From an uncultured Collinsella sp. (GTDB taxonomy: Bacteria > Actinomycetota > Coriobacteriia > Coriobacteriales > Coriobacteriaceae), in contig CABUMZ010000042.1 of assembly GCA_902492825.1 (NCBI GenBank), positions 1-13,277 of the forward strand: a stretch of DNA of 13,277 nucleotides. The letters are read 5' to 3'. Of the stretch, positions 1 to 7,289 are shown piece by piece. The notes beneath the pieces were generated by a model, which was not told where the DNA came from, made no database searches, and saw nothing but the letters and a program-made list of their open reading frames with translations. The translations under genes were made by a program, and so were the position numbers. Position 1 is the stretch's first letter; each line of letters starts with the position of its first letter.

Positions 1-317
1 GGTCGATATGTCTCCATTACGCCATCGATTGCCTCGAGATGCACGCGATCGACGCCGTCTTTCAACGCCATGAGCATCACCGAGGTGTCGCCATCCTCCA
101 CCCGCAGATGAGAGATATCAAACCCCTCAGCGGCCAGCGCCTCTCTCATCTTGTCTCCGTACTCGTCCTTGCCGACAACCGACACAGCGGATACCGAAAC
201 GCCCATTCGTGCAAGATGGATACCCCAGTCAATGCCATTACCAGTCGGATAGAACACGCCGATGTTTTGATAGACGTCCGCGCAGCAAAAACCAGCCGCA
301 CACGCTTTAATACCCAT
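1..317 (-). CDS. PfkB-family sugar kinase, FrlD-like paralogue (partial, 3' part outside window)
   Basis: The first 105 codons of a ribokinase/PfkB-family kinase are present; the gene continues past the left edge. Residues about 24-39 (YPTGNGIDWGIHLARM) match the N-terminal substrate-binding motif of the family, and VVGKDEYGDKM followed by the GFDISHL segment fits the FrlD/ribokinase layout. The ATG at 317 is preceded by GGAG at 324-327 with six bases between, which decides the start. It lies 121 bp downstream of the frlD kinase gene on the same strand and is probably the last or a late member of the frl operon, likely phosphorylating a related fructosamine. The motif differs from the usual PGGN by having PTGN, so substrate use may differ. 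The ATP-site half (GAGD) cannot be seen. Family assignment is firm; exact substrate is inference. Confidence 0.82.
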   Translation of the reverse strand, partial: MGIKACAAGFCCADVYQNIGVFYPTGNGIDWGIHLARMGVSVSAVSVVGKDEYGDKMREALAAEGFDISHLRVEDGDTSVMLMALKDGVDRVHLEAIDGVMETYR

Positions 318-334
318 GGTCTTCTCCAATGTTC

Positions 335-368
335 AAAAGGGGACCCACCGCATGGCGAGCCCCCTTTT
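335..368 (-). terminator. Hairpin with U-tract between the two PfkB kinase genes
   Basis: An inverted repeat has outer arms AAAAGGGG (335-342) and CCCCTTTT (361-368). Inner arms (343-349 and 354-360) pair through C-G and G-U pairs, around a 4-base loop at 350-353. Read on the minus strand, the right arm ends in UUUU and looks like an intrinsic terminator. It ends only 17 bases before the ATG at 317 and 7 bases before that gene's GGAG. It could therefore end frlD mRNA, attenuate the next gene, or protect an mRNA 3' end after processing. The flanking space 318-438 holds nothing else I can support. Confidence 0.65.
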
Positions 369-438
369 CGCGTTTCGCTTATTGTTTTGCATCGGCTGTC
401 CAAGGCCTCATAGCCAGACCGCCGTACGCTTTCTTAAG

Positions 439-1302
439 CTATTCGACGATCGGCGCTCCATGGCCCCAAGAACCTTCCATGCCGCACACGGTCGAGGCAA
501 ACCCGGCAGCAAAGTCGAGCGCGCGCTCGATGGCCTCTGCGCCATCCTCACCACGCTTGGCGGAATCGAGATAGCACATCAAAAACGAGGTGAGGAACGA
601 GTCGCCCGCCCCCATGGTGTCCTTCATGTCCGCTACCGGTTTAGCCAGCTGGCGGTAATAACGCTCGCCGTCGTAAGCAATGCAGCCCTCGGCGCCCGCC
701 GTAGCCGACACAAAACGCGGACCCAAGCCCTTCACCCATGCCAGACGCTCGCGAATCTCGTCCTCACTCGCGGCATCCGCCGCACTAAAGAAAGCGAAAT
801 CGACGTAGGGCGCAATCTGCTCGTAATACTCGTCGGTGGAGTCGTCCGAGAAGTCAAAAGAAACCGTGATGCCCGCAGCCTTCAACTTGGGCAGCTCGCG
901 CTCGGTAAAGCAATAGTTGCCCGAATGAACCACATCGAACTGCTTCATGTACGCAAGGTCAAAGCGATTGAGGACATAGCGCGCATCACCACGGATACCG
1001 CCCTCGTTGGAACCAAGGAAGACACGGTCACCGTCAACGACGGTCACGCGAGCCGCTCCGTTCTCGCCAATCATCTGCTCGCACTTATCAAGCTCGATAC
1101 CCTCATTCTCGAGGCTTGCAATGACATGCTCGGCAGCGGCGTCATTGCCAAAAATGCCCATGTATGCGGAGCGTGCGGCACCGCATTTCTTGGCATAAAC
1201 GGCGAAGTTCACCGCGTTACCGCCAGGATACATGGTGTGAATATGCTCGTAGCGATCGACGACGTTGTCACCAAATCCGAGCGCGTTAACGTTAAATGCC
1301 AT
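439..1302 (-). CDS. frlD: Fructoselysine 6-kinase (FrlD), PfkB family
   Basis: This 287-aa cytoplasmic kinase transfers phosphate from ATP to the 6-hydroxyl of fructoselysine or a similar Amadori compound. The N-terminal PGGNAVNFAVYAKKCG (residues 26-41) is the PfkB substrate motif. GENGAARVTVVDGDRVF (79-95), SFDFSDD (148-154) and YVDFAFFSA (166-174) resemble Bacillus and E. coli FrlD as I remember them. DTMGAGDSF (228-236) is the ATP/anion-hole signature, with D234 as the expected catalytic base. Length is normal for the family. The ATG at 1302 has AGAAGGGA upstream, overlapping the frlB stop region; the gap to frlB is 14 bp, so the two are co-transcribed and possibly coupled. Adjacent FrlB, the partner enzyme, supports the specific name. 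Confidence 0.92.
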   Translation of the reverse strand: MAFNVNALGFGDNVVDRYEHIHTMYPGGNAVNFAVYAKKCGAARSAYMGIFGNDAAAEHVIASLENEGIELDKCEQMIGENGAARVTVVDGDRVFLGSNEGGIRGDARYVLNRFDLAYMKQFDVVHSGNYCFTERELPKLKAAGITVSFDFSDDSTDEYYEQIAPYVDFAFFSAADAASEDEIRERLAWVKGLGPRFVSATAGAEGCIAYDGERYYRQLAKPVADMKDTMGAGDSFLTSFLMCYLDSAKRGEDGAEAIERALDFAAGFASTVCGMEGSWGHGAPIVE

Positions 1303-1316
1303 GGCCTTTGTCCCTT

Positions 1317-2285
1317 CTAGTACTCGACAACACCCATATAGCGACGGAAATCGGGGTCGTGATCAAACACCTTGCCGCGTGCAGCACGCAGCTCGCAGTT
1401 CATGGCGTAGAACAGCACCGGGTCCAGATAGGCACGGACGCTCGCCGGCACGGCTTCCATACCGTACTCCTTGGCATCGAGCACCATCAGCGTATCGGTA
1501 TGCGTCTTAAGGAACGCCAGGGCGCGCTCGTCCATAGCACGGCACTCGCTTGAACCCATCTGCAGGAAGTAAAAAACGCCATCCTGAGTAGCCTCGAAGG
1601 GGCCGTGGAAGTACTCGGCAGAGTGGATGTAGCTGCAGTGCTGCCACTGCATCTCCATAAGAGAGCAGATAGCGAAACCGTAGGTCTGGCTAAAGTTGGG
1701 ACCGCTGCCCAGAATGTAGAAGAACTCGTGCTCCTGGCAAAGCTTGGCAAAACGATCGCCCAGCTCGGCATTTACCTTCTCGCGTGCCGGGGGAAGAATC
1801 TTATCCATCTCGGCGATACCGGCATACATATCGGCAAGATCGGCGTAGCCCTCCTGCTGATCGAGCAGCTCGGCCGCAAGCGACAGCGAAATGCCAGCGG
1901 GGACCTCGGCCTGCGGCACGCCCTCGCCCCACGGGTAGACCCACGTGGTCCACTTGCCGGAGTCAATCTTGGATCCAGCGTTGTCGGTCTGGGCGATCAC
2001 CGTAGCGCCGGCAGCAAGGGCAATCTCGCAGCCCTCGACGACCTCGGGGGTGTTGCCACTGTGGCTACAAGCGATGACCAGGGACTTCTCGCCCAGACGA
2101 CGCGGACGCATGATATCGAACTCGCGAGCCGTATAGATATACGAAGTGAAGGTGGTTGCCTCGCGCTGCAGAAGCTCATGAGCCGGGATCAAATCGATCA
2201 TGGAGCCACCGCAAGCAATCCAGTAGACGCTGTCGAACTTGCCCTTCTTGGCAATTGCCTCTTTGATCAAATCGTGTGCGTTCAT
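1317..2285 (-). CDS. frlB: Fructoselysine-6-phosphate deglycase (FrlB), SIS-domain protein
   Basis: This 322-aa enzyme has two SIS (sugar isomerase) domains. It should cleave fructoselysine 6-phosphate to glucose 6-phosphate and lysine. VYWIACGGSM (20-29) and IACSHSGNTPEVVEG (71-85) are the SIS sugar-phosphate-binding motifs. HSAEYFHGPFEAT (221-233) corresponds to the GEFRHGP segment of E. coli FrlB, where active-site Glu and His are expected. The C-terminus DHDPDFRRYMGVVEY closely resembles the E. coli FrlB tail. The frame is open 11 codons further upstream, but ATG 2285 is chosen because AAAGGAA (2292-2298) lies six bases before it. The gene sits 62 bp after frlC and 14 bp before frlD. A deglycase for a closely related compound (for example glucoselysine) is the main alternative. 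Confidence 0.9.
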   Translation of the reverse strand: MNAHDLIKEAIAKKGKFDSVYWIACGGSMIDLIPAHELLQREATTFTSYIYTAREFDIMRPRRLGEKSLVIACSHSGNTPEVVEGCEIALAAGATVIAQTDNAGSKIDSGKWTTWVYPWGEGVPQAEVPAGISLSLAAELLDQQEGYADLADMYAGIAEMDKILPPAREKVNAELGDRFAKLCQEHEFFYILGSGPNFSQTYGFAICSLMEMQWQHCSYIHSAEYFHGPFEATQDGVFYFLQMGSSECRAMDERALAFLKTHTDTLMVLDAKEYGMEAVPASVRAYLDPVLFYAMNCELRAARGKVFDHDPDFRRYMGVVEY

Positions 2286-2305
2286 ATCCAGTTCCTTTCT
2301 TATTT

Positions 2306-2337
2306 GGCCCGCAATCAATGACGTTGGTTGCGTGGCC
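2306..2337 (-). other. Bulged hairpin in the frlC-frlB spacer
   Basis: Arms at 2306-2314 (GGCCCGCAA) and 2328-2337 (TTGCGTGGCC) pair over nine base pairs with one bulged base at 2333 and a 13-base loop. On the minus-strand mRNA it precedes the frlB ribosome site by seven bases and has no following U-run (AAAUAAG follows). It is more likely an mRNA processing or stability element than a terminator. The call rests on base pairing alone. Confidence 0.4.
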
Positions 2338-2347
2338 GATGGTTGTT

Positions 2348-3199
2348 TTAGTCAATCAGATATTTCTCGAATGCAGCCATGTTCTTGGCATCTGCCGCCG
2401 CCGGGTCATCGTAGTAACGACCGTCCGTGATTTCCTGGCCCAGCATGCCGTCGAAACCATGGGCGTTGAGTGTGGCGACGAAGGCGTCCATATCGTGCTT
2501 GCCATCGCCCCACACCAGATGGCCATACGGGTCACCGTCGATAAAGTGCATCTCGTGAATTGCCCCATCACCAAAGGCGGCAAACCAGTCCTCGAGCGTC
2601 TCGCCTGCAACGCCCATCGCGGTTGTATCAACCATGGGCTGTAAGTACGGGCTCGCGACCTCGTCAATCATGCGCTTCGCATCGGAAACCGTCGTCACAA
2701 GGTTGCTCTCCTCGGGACGCAGGCTTTCCATCGTAAGCACCAGACCGTGCTCGCCGGCATACTCCGCCAGAATGGACAAGTGCTCGCGGCTGCGCTTCCA
2801 GGCTTCCTCGCGGTCCTCGTCCCAGTCGCCCCAGCCCGAGTTGATGGACATGCGGTCGCACCCAAGTACCTCGGCAAGCTCAATGCCGTGCTTAAAGTAC
2901 GCCAGGCTGCGCTGTTCATGCAGCGGTTTGCGTGCGCAGCACTGCCAAGGATAGACAACATTCTCGGGACACAGAGTACGATACCTAAGCCCACGGTCTG
3001 CAGCCTTTTTCGCCAGGACCTCAGCCTCAAAGTAGCCCGTGTGGTCGAGCGTCACATGCGGCTCCGCACACCACAGCTCAATGGACTCAAAGCCCAAACG
3101 CTGCTGCACATCAAGGAAGTAATCGAGCGACCACATGATGTAGTGGATATTCATGCCCGCAATCTGTTCGCGGTGCAGCGTCGGTTTGGATTCAGACAT
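2348..3199 (-). CDS. frlC: FrlC-like sugar isomerase/epimerase (TIM barrel, AP endonuclease 2 superfamily)
   Basis: This 283-aa protein of the xylose-isomerase-like TIM-barrel family resembles E. coli FrlC, which interconverts fructoselysine and psicoselysine at C3. Expected metal ligands are visible: E158 in TMESLRPEESN, D191 in MVDTTAM, H218 in EMHFIDGD and E256 in GQEITDG. The TMESLRPEESNLV segment parallels the LEPLTPYESNVV region of FrlC. Length is typical. The ATG at 3199 follows AAGGAGG at a good distance. The upstream amidohydrolase stop codon is just one base away, so the two are almost certainly translated together. Family is firm; the epimerase name rests on the frlB/frlD neighbours, and another ketose epimerase is possible. 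Confidence 0.8.
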   Translation of the reverse strand: MSESKPTLHREQIAGMNIHYIMWSLDYFLDVQQRLGFESIELWCAEPHVTLDHTGYFEAEVLAKKAADRGLRYRTLCPENVVYPWQCCARKPLHEQRSLAYFKHGIELAEVLGCDRMSINSGWGDWDEDREEAWKRSREHLSILAEYAGEHGLVLTMESLRPEESNLVTTVSDAKRMIDEVASPYLQPMVDTTAMGVAGETLEDWFAAFGDGAIHEMHFIDGDPYGHLVWGDGKHDMDAFVATLNAHGFDGMLGQEITDGRYYDDPAAADAKNMAAFEKYLID

Positions 3200-3200
3200 C

Positions 3201-4784
3201 TTATGCCTCCTTATTTCGATCGAACACGATTTGTCCGTCCGACATCGTCATGTCAACCGCAAGATCGCGTGCGTCGCGATAATCGAGGTCGAACACATCC
3301 CGATCGAGCACGCAGATATCGGCAAGCTTGCCAACCTCGAGCGTACCCAGCTCGTCTTCGCGCATCAGGTCGTACGCGCCCCCGGCAGTCCAAGCGCACA
3401 AGAGCTCGACAAGCGTCAGCGTGTTGACCTCATTCACGGGCAGTCCGTCGGCGAAGAATCCGCCGCACGCGCTGTAGATTGACTCGCCCAGGCTCGGAAT
3501 CAGCAGCGGCAGATCCGTGCCGCAGCACACTGTGCATCCGGAATCTTCCATGCCGCGGCGATTCCAGCTGTGCAAAAGTCGCGTCTCGCCAATTTGTCGA
3601 CGCATCATCGACAGGCAATCCTCGCGCCGGTCCAGCGTCAGAATCTGCGGATAGACCTCGCAAATTCCACCTAACTTGCCAAACTCGACAAGATCGGTCG
3701 GGTCAGAGTTCTCGAGATCGGTAATCGCATGGCGGCGAAGCATCCGTCCGTGCTCGTCTCGAGGCAGCGAGGCATAGAGCGCCACGGTGCGACGAACGGC
3801 GCCATCGCCCTGGCAATGCAAGGAATATCGGAAGCCGTCAGCATCAATTGCACGCAGCTCGTTCTCAATCAGATCCCACTCTGGCTCCTCGACGACCGTC
3901 TTGCCGGCAGCGCCCGCATCGGCCGTGTCCTCATAAGGGTCTATCATCTCGGCAAGCCCCGCCCATACGCCGCGATCGGTCATACGGTTGAAGCCAGAAA
4001 AACGAACGAACGGTCCCCGGAAGCGCTCTCGTGCCTCGCGGGCATATGACAGATTTGCACCGGCACCCACCGGCTGCGACATCATAGAGACGCGAACCGT
4101 CAGCTCACCAGATTCCTCACGGCGAGCCATTTCGTCGGCAAAGCCGTAGTAGTCATCAAACGCCATTTCCTTGATGGCGGTAACGCCGCGCTCGTTAAGC
4201 ATGCTCATGTAGTCCGAATACCCGGCACGCACCTCGGGCAGCGCGAGGAAATCGCTCATCATGCGCCAGATCTTCTCGGCATAGCACGCCTGGGGCGTAA
4301 AGCCGTATCGCGCACTGGCGGCAGCATTGAGAACGCAGGTCTCCGCACCCGGTGTAAAGCAGACGACAGGGATATCGCCAAAACAATCGTCAAACACAGC
4401 TGCCGTATTTGCGTTCTCGGCATCCGATGCCAACGTTTCGGGTAGGTTGTGGCCAAAAGCCGCCGCGCAATCCGGATGATCTTCTTTCCATGCACGCAAG
4501 AGCGACACAGCCTCTTTGGCATCAGCGATGCCGGACAGATCAGACCCCAACGTCCGCAGCGCCCAACCTGTATAGAAGGTATGCACATCGATCAGGCCAG
4601 GCATGACAGTGCGGTCGCCCAGGTCAACTACCTCGTCCGCCTGGGTCAAATACGAAGCTACCTCACACTTGGTGCCAACAGCCTCAATTCGATTGCCACG
4701 GACCGCTACGAAACCTTCAAACGGCAGGTCCCCCGTACCGGTAAAGACGCTCTTAGACGTCAGGACCGTCAAACGATCAGACAT
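3201..4784 (-). CDS. YtcJ-like amidohydrolase (Amidohydrolase_3) with altered HxH motif
   Basis: This 527-aa soluble hydrolase has the composite beta-sandwich of metal-dependent amidohydrolases. N-terminal DLGDRTVMPGLIDVH (54-68) and C-terminal LGTLEVGKLADICVLD (479-494) are hallmark segments. Further conserved sites are HCQGDGAV (323-330), RRHAITDLE (350-358) and GTDLPLLIPS (422-431), giving H323, H352 and D424. The usual DSHxH is DVHTFYTG here, so the second metal histidine is a phenylalanine (F70). The frame opens with GTG at 4793, directly after the transporter stop. I prefer ATG 4784 because AGGTGG lies five bases upstream. It is sandwiched between transporter and frlC in the operon, so it may deacylate or deformylate an imported fructosamine. 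The substrate is unknown and the HTF change could mean altered chemistry. Confidence 0.85.
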   Translation of the reverse strand: MSDRLTVLTSKSVFTGTGDLPFEGFVAVRGNRIEAVGTKCEVASYLTQADEVVDLGDRTVMPGLIDVHTFYTGWALRTLGSDLSGIADAKEAVSLLRAWKEDHPDCAAAFGHNLPETLASDAENANTAAVFDDCFGDIPVVCFTPGAETCVLNAAASARYGFTPQACYAEKIWRMMSDFLALPEVRAGYSDYMSMLNERGVTAIKEMAFDDYYGFADEMARREESGELTVRVSMMSQPVGAGANLSYAREARERFRGPFVRFSGFNRMTDRGVWAGLAEMIDPYEDTADAGAAGKTVVEEPEWDLIENELRAIDADGFRYSLHCQGDGAVRRTVALYASLPRDEHGRMLRRHAITDLENSDPTDLVEFGKLGGICEVYPQILTLDRREDCLSMMRRQIGETRLLHSWNRRGMEDSGCTVCCGTDLPLLIPSLGESIYSACGGFFADGLPVNEVNTLTLVELLCAWTAGGAYDLMREDELGTLEVGKLADICVLDRDVFDLDYRDARDLAVDMTMSDGQIVFDRNKEA

Positions 4785-4793
4785 CACAACCAC

Positions 4794-6257
4794 CTACACC
4801 GGAAGCATGCCAGAGATTGCCGTTACGACCAGGCCAAAGACGACCATGAAGATGAAGAACTTCCAAATGGTCTTCCACCATTGGCCAAACGAAATCCTAG
4901 CCACGGCAAGACCGGCGACCGTCATGCCCGCCACGGGACTGATGGTGTTGATGGTCTGGTTGGCAAACTGGAGCGCGGTGACGGCCGCCTCGGGATTGAG
5001 GCCCATGAGCTCGGTCAGGGAGCCCATAACGGGCATGGTGAGCGCCGCCAGGCCAGAACTCGAGGGAACCAGCAAAGAGAGCAGGCCAAGGACGATATAC
5101 ATAAACGTGGTGTAGACGGCGGCGGGTGCTCCGGCGAGCGCAGTAGCGAGCGCCTGGAGAATGGTGTCGATGATCATGCCGCCCTCGGCGATGACCAGAA
5201 TACCGCGAGCGATACCGATAACGATGGCAGCGTACGCAAAGTCGGCGAGACCCTTAACGAACTCCTCAGCGATCGTCTGCTGGTCAAGACCGCCCAAGAT
5301 ACCGGCAAGCAAGCCCATGCCAAGGAACACGGCGGAAATCTCATTCATGTACCAGCCCTGGGTAACAAGACCCCAGACGATAATGCCCATACCGCAAGCA
5401 AAATCGATAAGCACGAGCTTCTGACGGATAGTGAATTCTTCCTCGATGGAGGCATCGGTCACGGAAAACTCAATACGCTTGAGCTTATCGTCCTCGTACG
5501 TAATGGACGACTCGGGGTTTTTCTTGACGCGCATGGCGTAGCGCATGGCCCATGCGATACCGACGGCAGTGAAGATGACCCAAGAAACGGCGCGCAGCCA
5601 CAGTTGCGGATTGCCCTCGATGCCAATGATGCCTTGGGCGATCAAAACGTTAAACGGGTCGATGGTCGAAGCACAATATCCCAAGTTGGGACCAAGGAAG
5701 CAGATGATGAATGCCGTCATCGAGTCATAGCCGATACCCATCATGATGGGAATGAAGATGGCATAGAACGGCAGGGCTTCCTCAGACATACCAAACGTAG
5801 TGCCGCAAATGGACAGCAACGTCATCGTGATGGGAATGATGAGGATGTCCTTGTTCTTGAGCTTTTTAACCACACGGCTCATGCCGGCATTCAAAGCGTT
5901 GGTCTTGGTGATGATTGCGAACGATCCGCCAATCAATAAGACGAACGCAACGACGTCGGCAGCCTCCTGGATGCCCTTAGTGGGCGCTTGCAGGACCGCG
6001 AAGATATCCTGGCCCAGATTGATGGTCTCGCCGGTCTCGGAATCGGTGTAGTTCTTATCGACCTGTTCATAGGTTCCAGCAACGGCAACTTCACGCTCGC
6101 CCGCCGCCGTCGAAATCATCTTGCGCTGATACTGACCAGAGGGAACGATCCAAGTCAGGACCGCAAAGACAACGATCAGCAAGAACATGATCGTATAGAC
6201 ATGCGGTAATTTGAACTTAAAACGTCTGTTTGTCTTCTTCGCCTTCGTATCTGACAT
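4794..6257 (-). CDS. YfcC-family membrane transporter (DcuC-like superfamily)
   Basis: This is a 487-aa integral membrane protein with about 11-12 hydrophobic segments. A basic N-terminus (KAKKTNRRFKFKLP) precedes the first helix (about 19-38). The motif LVPSSSGLAALTMPVMG and the late segment NQTINTISPVAGMTVAGLA are typical of the YfcC/DcuC carriers, which are linked to uptake of amino acids, peptides or carboxylates. The frame is open upstream, but ATG 6257 is chosen because GGAGGT sits five bases before it and the protein then starts with a normal cytoplasmic tail. As first gene of the frl operon it most likely imports the substrate, in place of the FrlA-type permease of E. coli. The substrate is inferred from context only. 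Its stop codon overlaps the next gene's ribosome site. Confidence 0.87.
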   Translation of the reverse strand: MSDTKAKKTNRRFKFKLPHVYTIMFLLIVVFAVLTWIVPSGQYQRKMISTAAGEREVAVAGTYEQVDKNYTDSETGETINLGQDIFAVLQAPTKGIQEAADVVAFVLLIGGSFAIITKTNALNAGMSRVVKKLKNKDILIIPITMTLLSICGTTFGMSEEALPFYAIFIPIMMGIGYDSMTAFIICFLGPNLGYCASTIDPFNVLIAQGIIGIEGNPQLWLRAVSWVIFTAVGIAWAMRYAMRVKKNPESSITYEDDKLKRIEFSVTDASIEEEFTIRQKLVLIDFACGMGIIVWGLVTQGWYMNEISAVFLGMGLLAGILGGLDQQTIAEEFVKGLADFAYAAIVIGIARGILVIAEGGMIIDTILQALATALAGAPAAVYTTFMYIVLGLLSLLVPSSSGLAALTMPVMGSLTELMGLNPEAAVTALQFANQTINTISPVAGMTVAGLAVARISFGQWWKTIWKFFIFMVVFGLVVTAISGMLPV

Positions 6258-6299
6258 AGATACCTCCAAAGAACTCGAGACCGCATCGTATCTCGCTTT

Positions 6300-6322
6300 A
6301 ACGTTTGCACAATGCAAACGTT
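6300..6322. promoter_or_regulatory. 23-bp perfect palindrome, candidate operator of the frl operon
   Basis: Two perfect 10-base arms, AACGTTTGCA (6300-6309) and TGCAAACGTT (6313-6322), flank a 3-base centre CAA. It lies 42 bp upstream of the transporter start and just downstream of a candidate promoter, a normal place for a repressor roadblock. The neighbouring GntR/HutC gene is the obvious binding partner by position. The half-site does not match the GTnTAnAC pattern I associate with HutC regulators and looks somewhat LacI-like. It could also act as an RNA hairpin in the leader. A second small repeat, CTATG/CATAG (6323-6327 and 6334-6338), adjoins it. Confidence 0.6.
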
Positions 6323-6336
6323 CTATGACGTCCCAT

Positions 6337-6365
6337 AGATTACCAGCAGCTTTTTCCTTCATCAA
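6337..6365 (-). promoter_or_regulatory. Candidate promoter of the frl operon
   Basis: On the minus strand, TTGATG (6360-6365) and TAATCT (6337-6342) are separated by 17 bases, roughly matching -35 and -10 boxes (4/6 and 3/6). A start near 6330 would put the 23-bp palindrome at about +8 to +30. The boxes are weak; the support is mainly position between the gntR terminator and the operon. Confidence 0.3.
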
Positions 6366-6424
6366 GATAATTTCAAACTGATTGCCGCAACGCGGTTGAA
6401 CGGTTGCGTTTGCGCCGTGAACGG

Positions 6425-6458
6425 TATGGAAACGCCCGGTGAGATGATCCACCGGGCG
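6425..6458 (-). terminator. Terminator hairpin after the GntR-type regulator gene
   Basis: A 9-bp perfect stem (6433-6441 with 6450-6458, arms CGCCCGGTG and CACCGGGCG) encloses an 8-base loop. On the minus strand it begins 17 bases beyond the regulator stop and is followed by UUUCC, a short U-run. It probably separates regulator transcription from the frl operon. The poor U-tract leaves room for readthrough. Confidence 0.6.
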
Positions 6459-6475
6459 CTTCCATTCGCAATGTC

Positions 6476-7219
6476 CTAGATGTCAAAAACGTAGCGAGAC
6501 CCAACGATCCGCTGTCGACCGATGATAAACGGCTGCCGTTGCTCATCGAAAAAGAAGGCTTCCATATAAAACAAGGGTTCGCCAACGGGAACTGCCAACA
6601 GCCGAGCGACCTCGGGCGACGCGCACGCGATCTCGAGCGTGCACGGGTCGGTAAACGCGGGCGTGCGGCCCGTTCGGTTGCGCACGAACTCAAAAATGGA
6701 TTGGTTAGATAGAGGTGCCGTTGATAGATAGGCGTTGTCCTCGTAAACGTATATGTTGTTCTCGAGCATGACAGGGACGCCATCGGCAGTGCGCACGCGC
6801 TCAACGCAAATCAAGTCAGTTCCAACGGGAACACCAAAGAACTGCGCTTCGGTGGAATCCGCCGGCAGTATCTTTCTCGAAATGACGCACGCCCCCGGCT
6901 CCATTCCGTTAACGCGGCATGCGTCCGAAAAACTCTGGACGTCATCCTTCTGGCGAATCTTGCGCTTAAGCTTGGGGGCATTGACAAACGTGCCTTTCCC
7001 CTGTCGCTTCGTTAGATAGCCCTGCTGGACGAGCTCCTCAATAGCGCGTCGCACGGTAACGCGGCCAACTTTATAGTTCTCAGCCAATTCGAATTCGTTG
7101 GGTATCCGCGCGCCCGCCTTGTAGGCACCGGAATTGATTTCGTTTTTAATGATATCAATAACCTGTTGGTACAGCGGTATCGCTGCTTTACCATCAGTTA
7201 GCCCTTCAGTCGGTGGCAT
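6476..7219 (-). CDS. GntR-family transcriptional regulator, HutC/UTRA type (FrlR-like)
   Basis: This 247-aa DNA-binding regulator has an N-terminal winged helix (about 14-80): PLYQQVIDIIKNEINSGAY, then GARIPNEFELAENYKVGRVTVRRAIEELVQQGYL and the wing KRQGKGTFV. A UTRA ligand-binding domain follows (about 95-240), with typical FFGVPVGTDLICVERVR and ARLLAVPVGEPLFYMEAFFF segments. Family members usually sense a phosphorylated sugar or amino-acid derivative and repress nearby catabolic genes. Its position directly upstream of the frl operon on the same strand suggests it controls that operon. The ATG at 7219 follows GGGAGAGGG (7223-7231). The symbol frlR would be a guess from context, so it is left blank. 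Confidence 0.9.
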   Translation of the reverse strand: MPPTEGLTDGKAAIPLYQQVIDIIKNEINSGAYKAGARIPNEFELAENYKVGRVTVRRAIEELVQQGYLTKRQGKGTFVNAPKLKRKIRQKDDVQSFSDACRVNGMEPGACVISRKILPADSTEAQFFGVPVGTDLICVERVRTADGVPVMLENNIYVYEDNAYLSTAPLSNQSIFEFVRNRTGRTPAFTDPCTLEIACASPEVARLLAVPVGEPLFYMEAFFFDEQRQPFIIGRQRIVGSRYVFDI

Positions 7220-7246
7220 ATACCCTCTCCCAGCGCAATTAAGTCT

Positions 7247-7285
7247 AAAACGGGCTTAAGGGCATTCAGCAAGTCCTTAAGCCCG
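7247..7285 (-). terminator. Hairpin plus U-tract just before the regulator gene
   Basis: Eleven-base perfect arms CGGGCTTAAGG (7251-7261) and CCTTAAGCCCG (7275-7285) enclose a 13-base loop. On the minus strand the stem is followed by UUUUAGACUU, as in an intrinsic terminator for the HAD gene at 7370-8029. It ends only about 16 bases before the regulator's ribosome site, and a candidate gntR promoter would start transcription inside it, so it may equally be a leader attenuator or stabilising structure. Confidence 0.6.
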
Positions 7286-7289
7286 CATT

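Noticed and set aside
316..1320. A plus-strand open frame of about 334 codons covering frlD
   Set aside because: It is antisense to an unmistakable FrlD kinase and its product has no family features; it is a shadow frame.
4449..5939. A long plus-strand open frame (about 496 codons) antisense to the transporter and amidohydrolase genes
   Set aside because: It has low-complexity, highly polar protein sequence, no ribosome site, and mirrors the codon bias of the clear minus-strand genes.
6193..6200. GTATAGAC, a match to a HutC-type operator pattern
   Set aside because: It lies inside transporter codons about 60 bp after the start, and an 8-base degenerate match is expected by chance.
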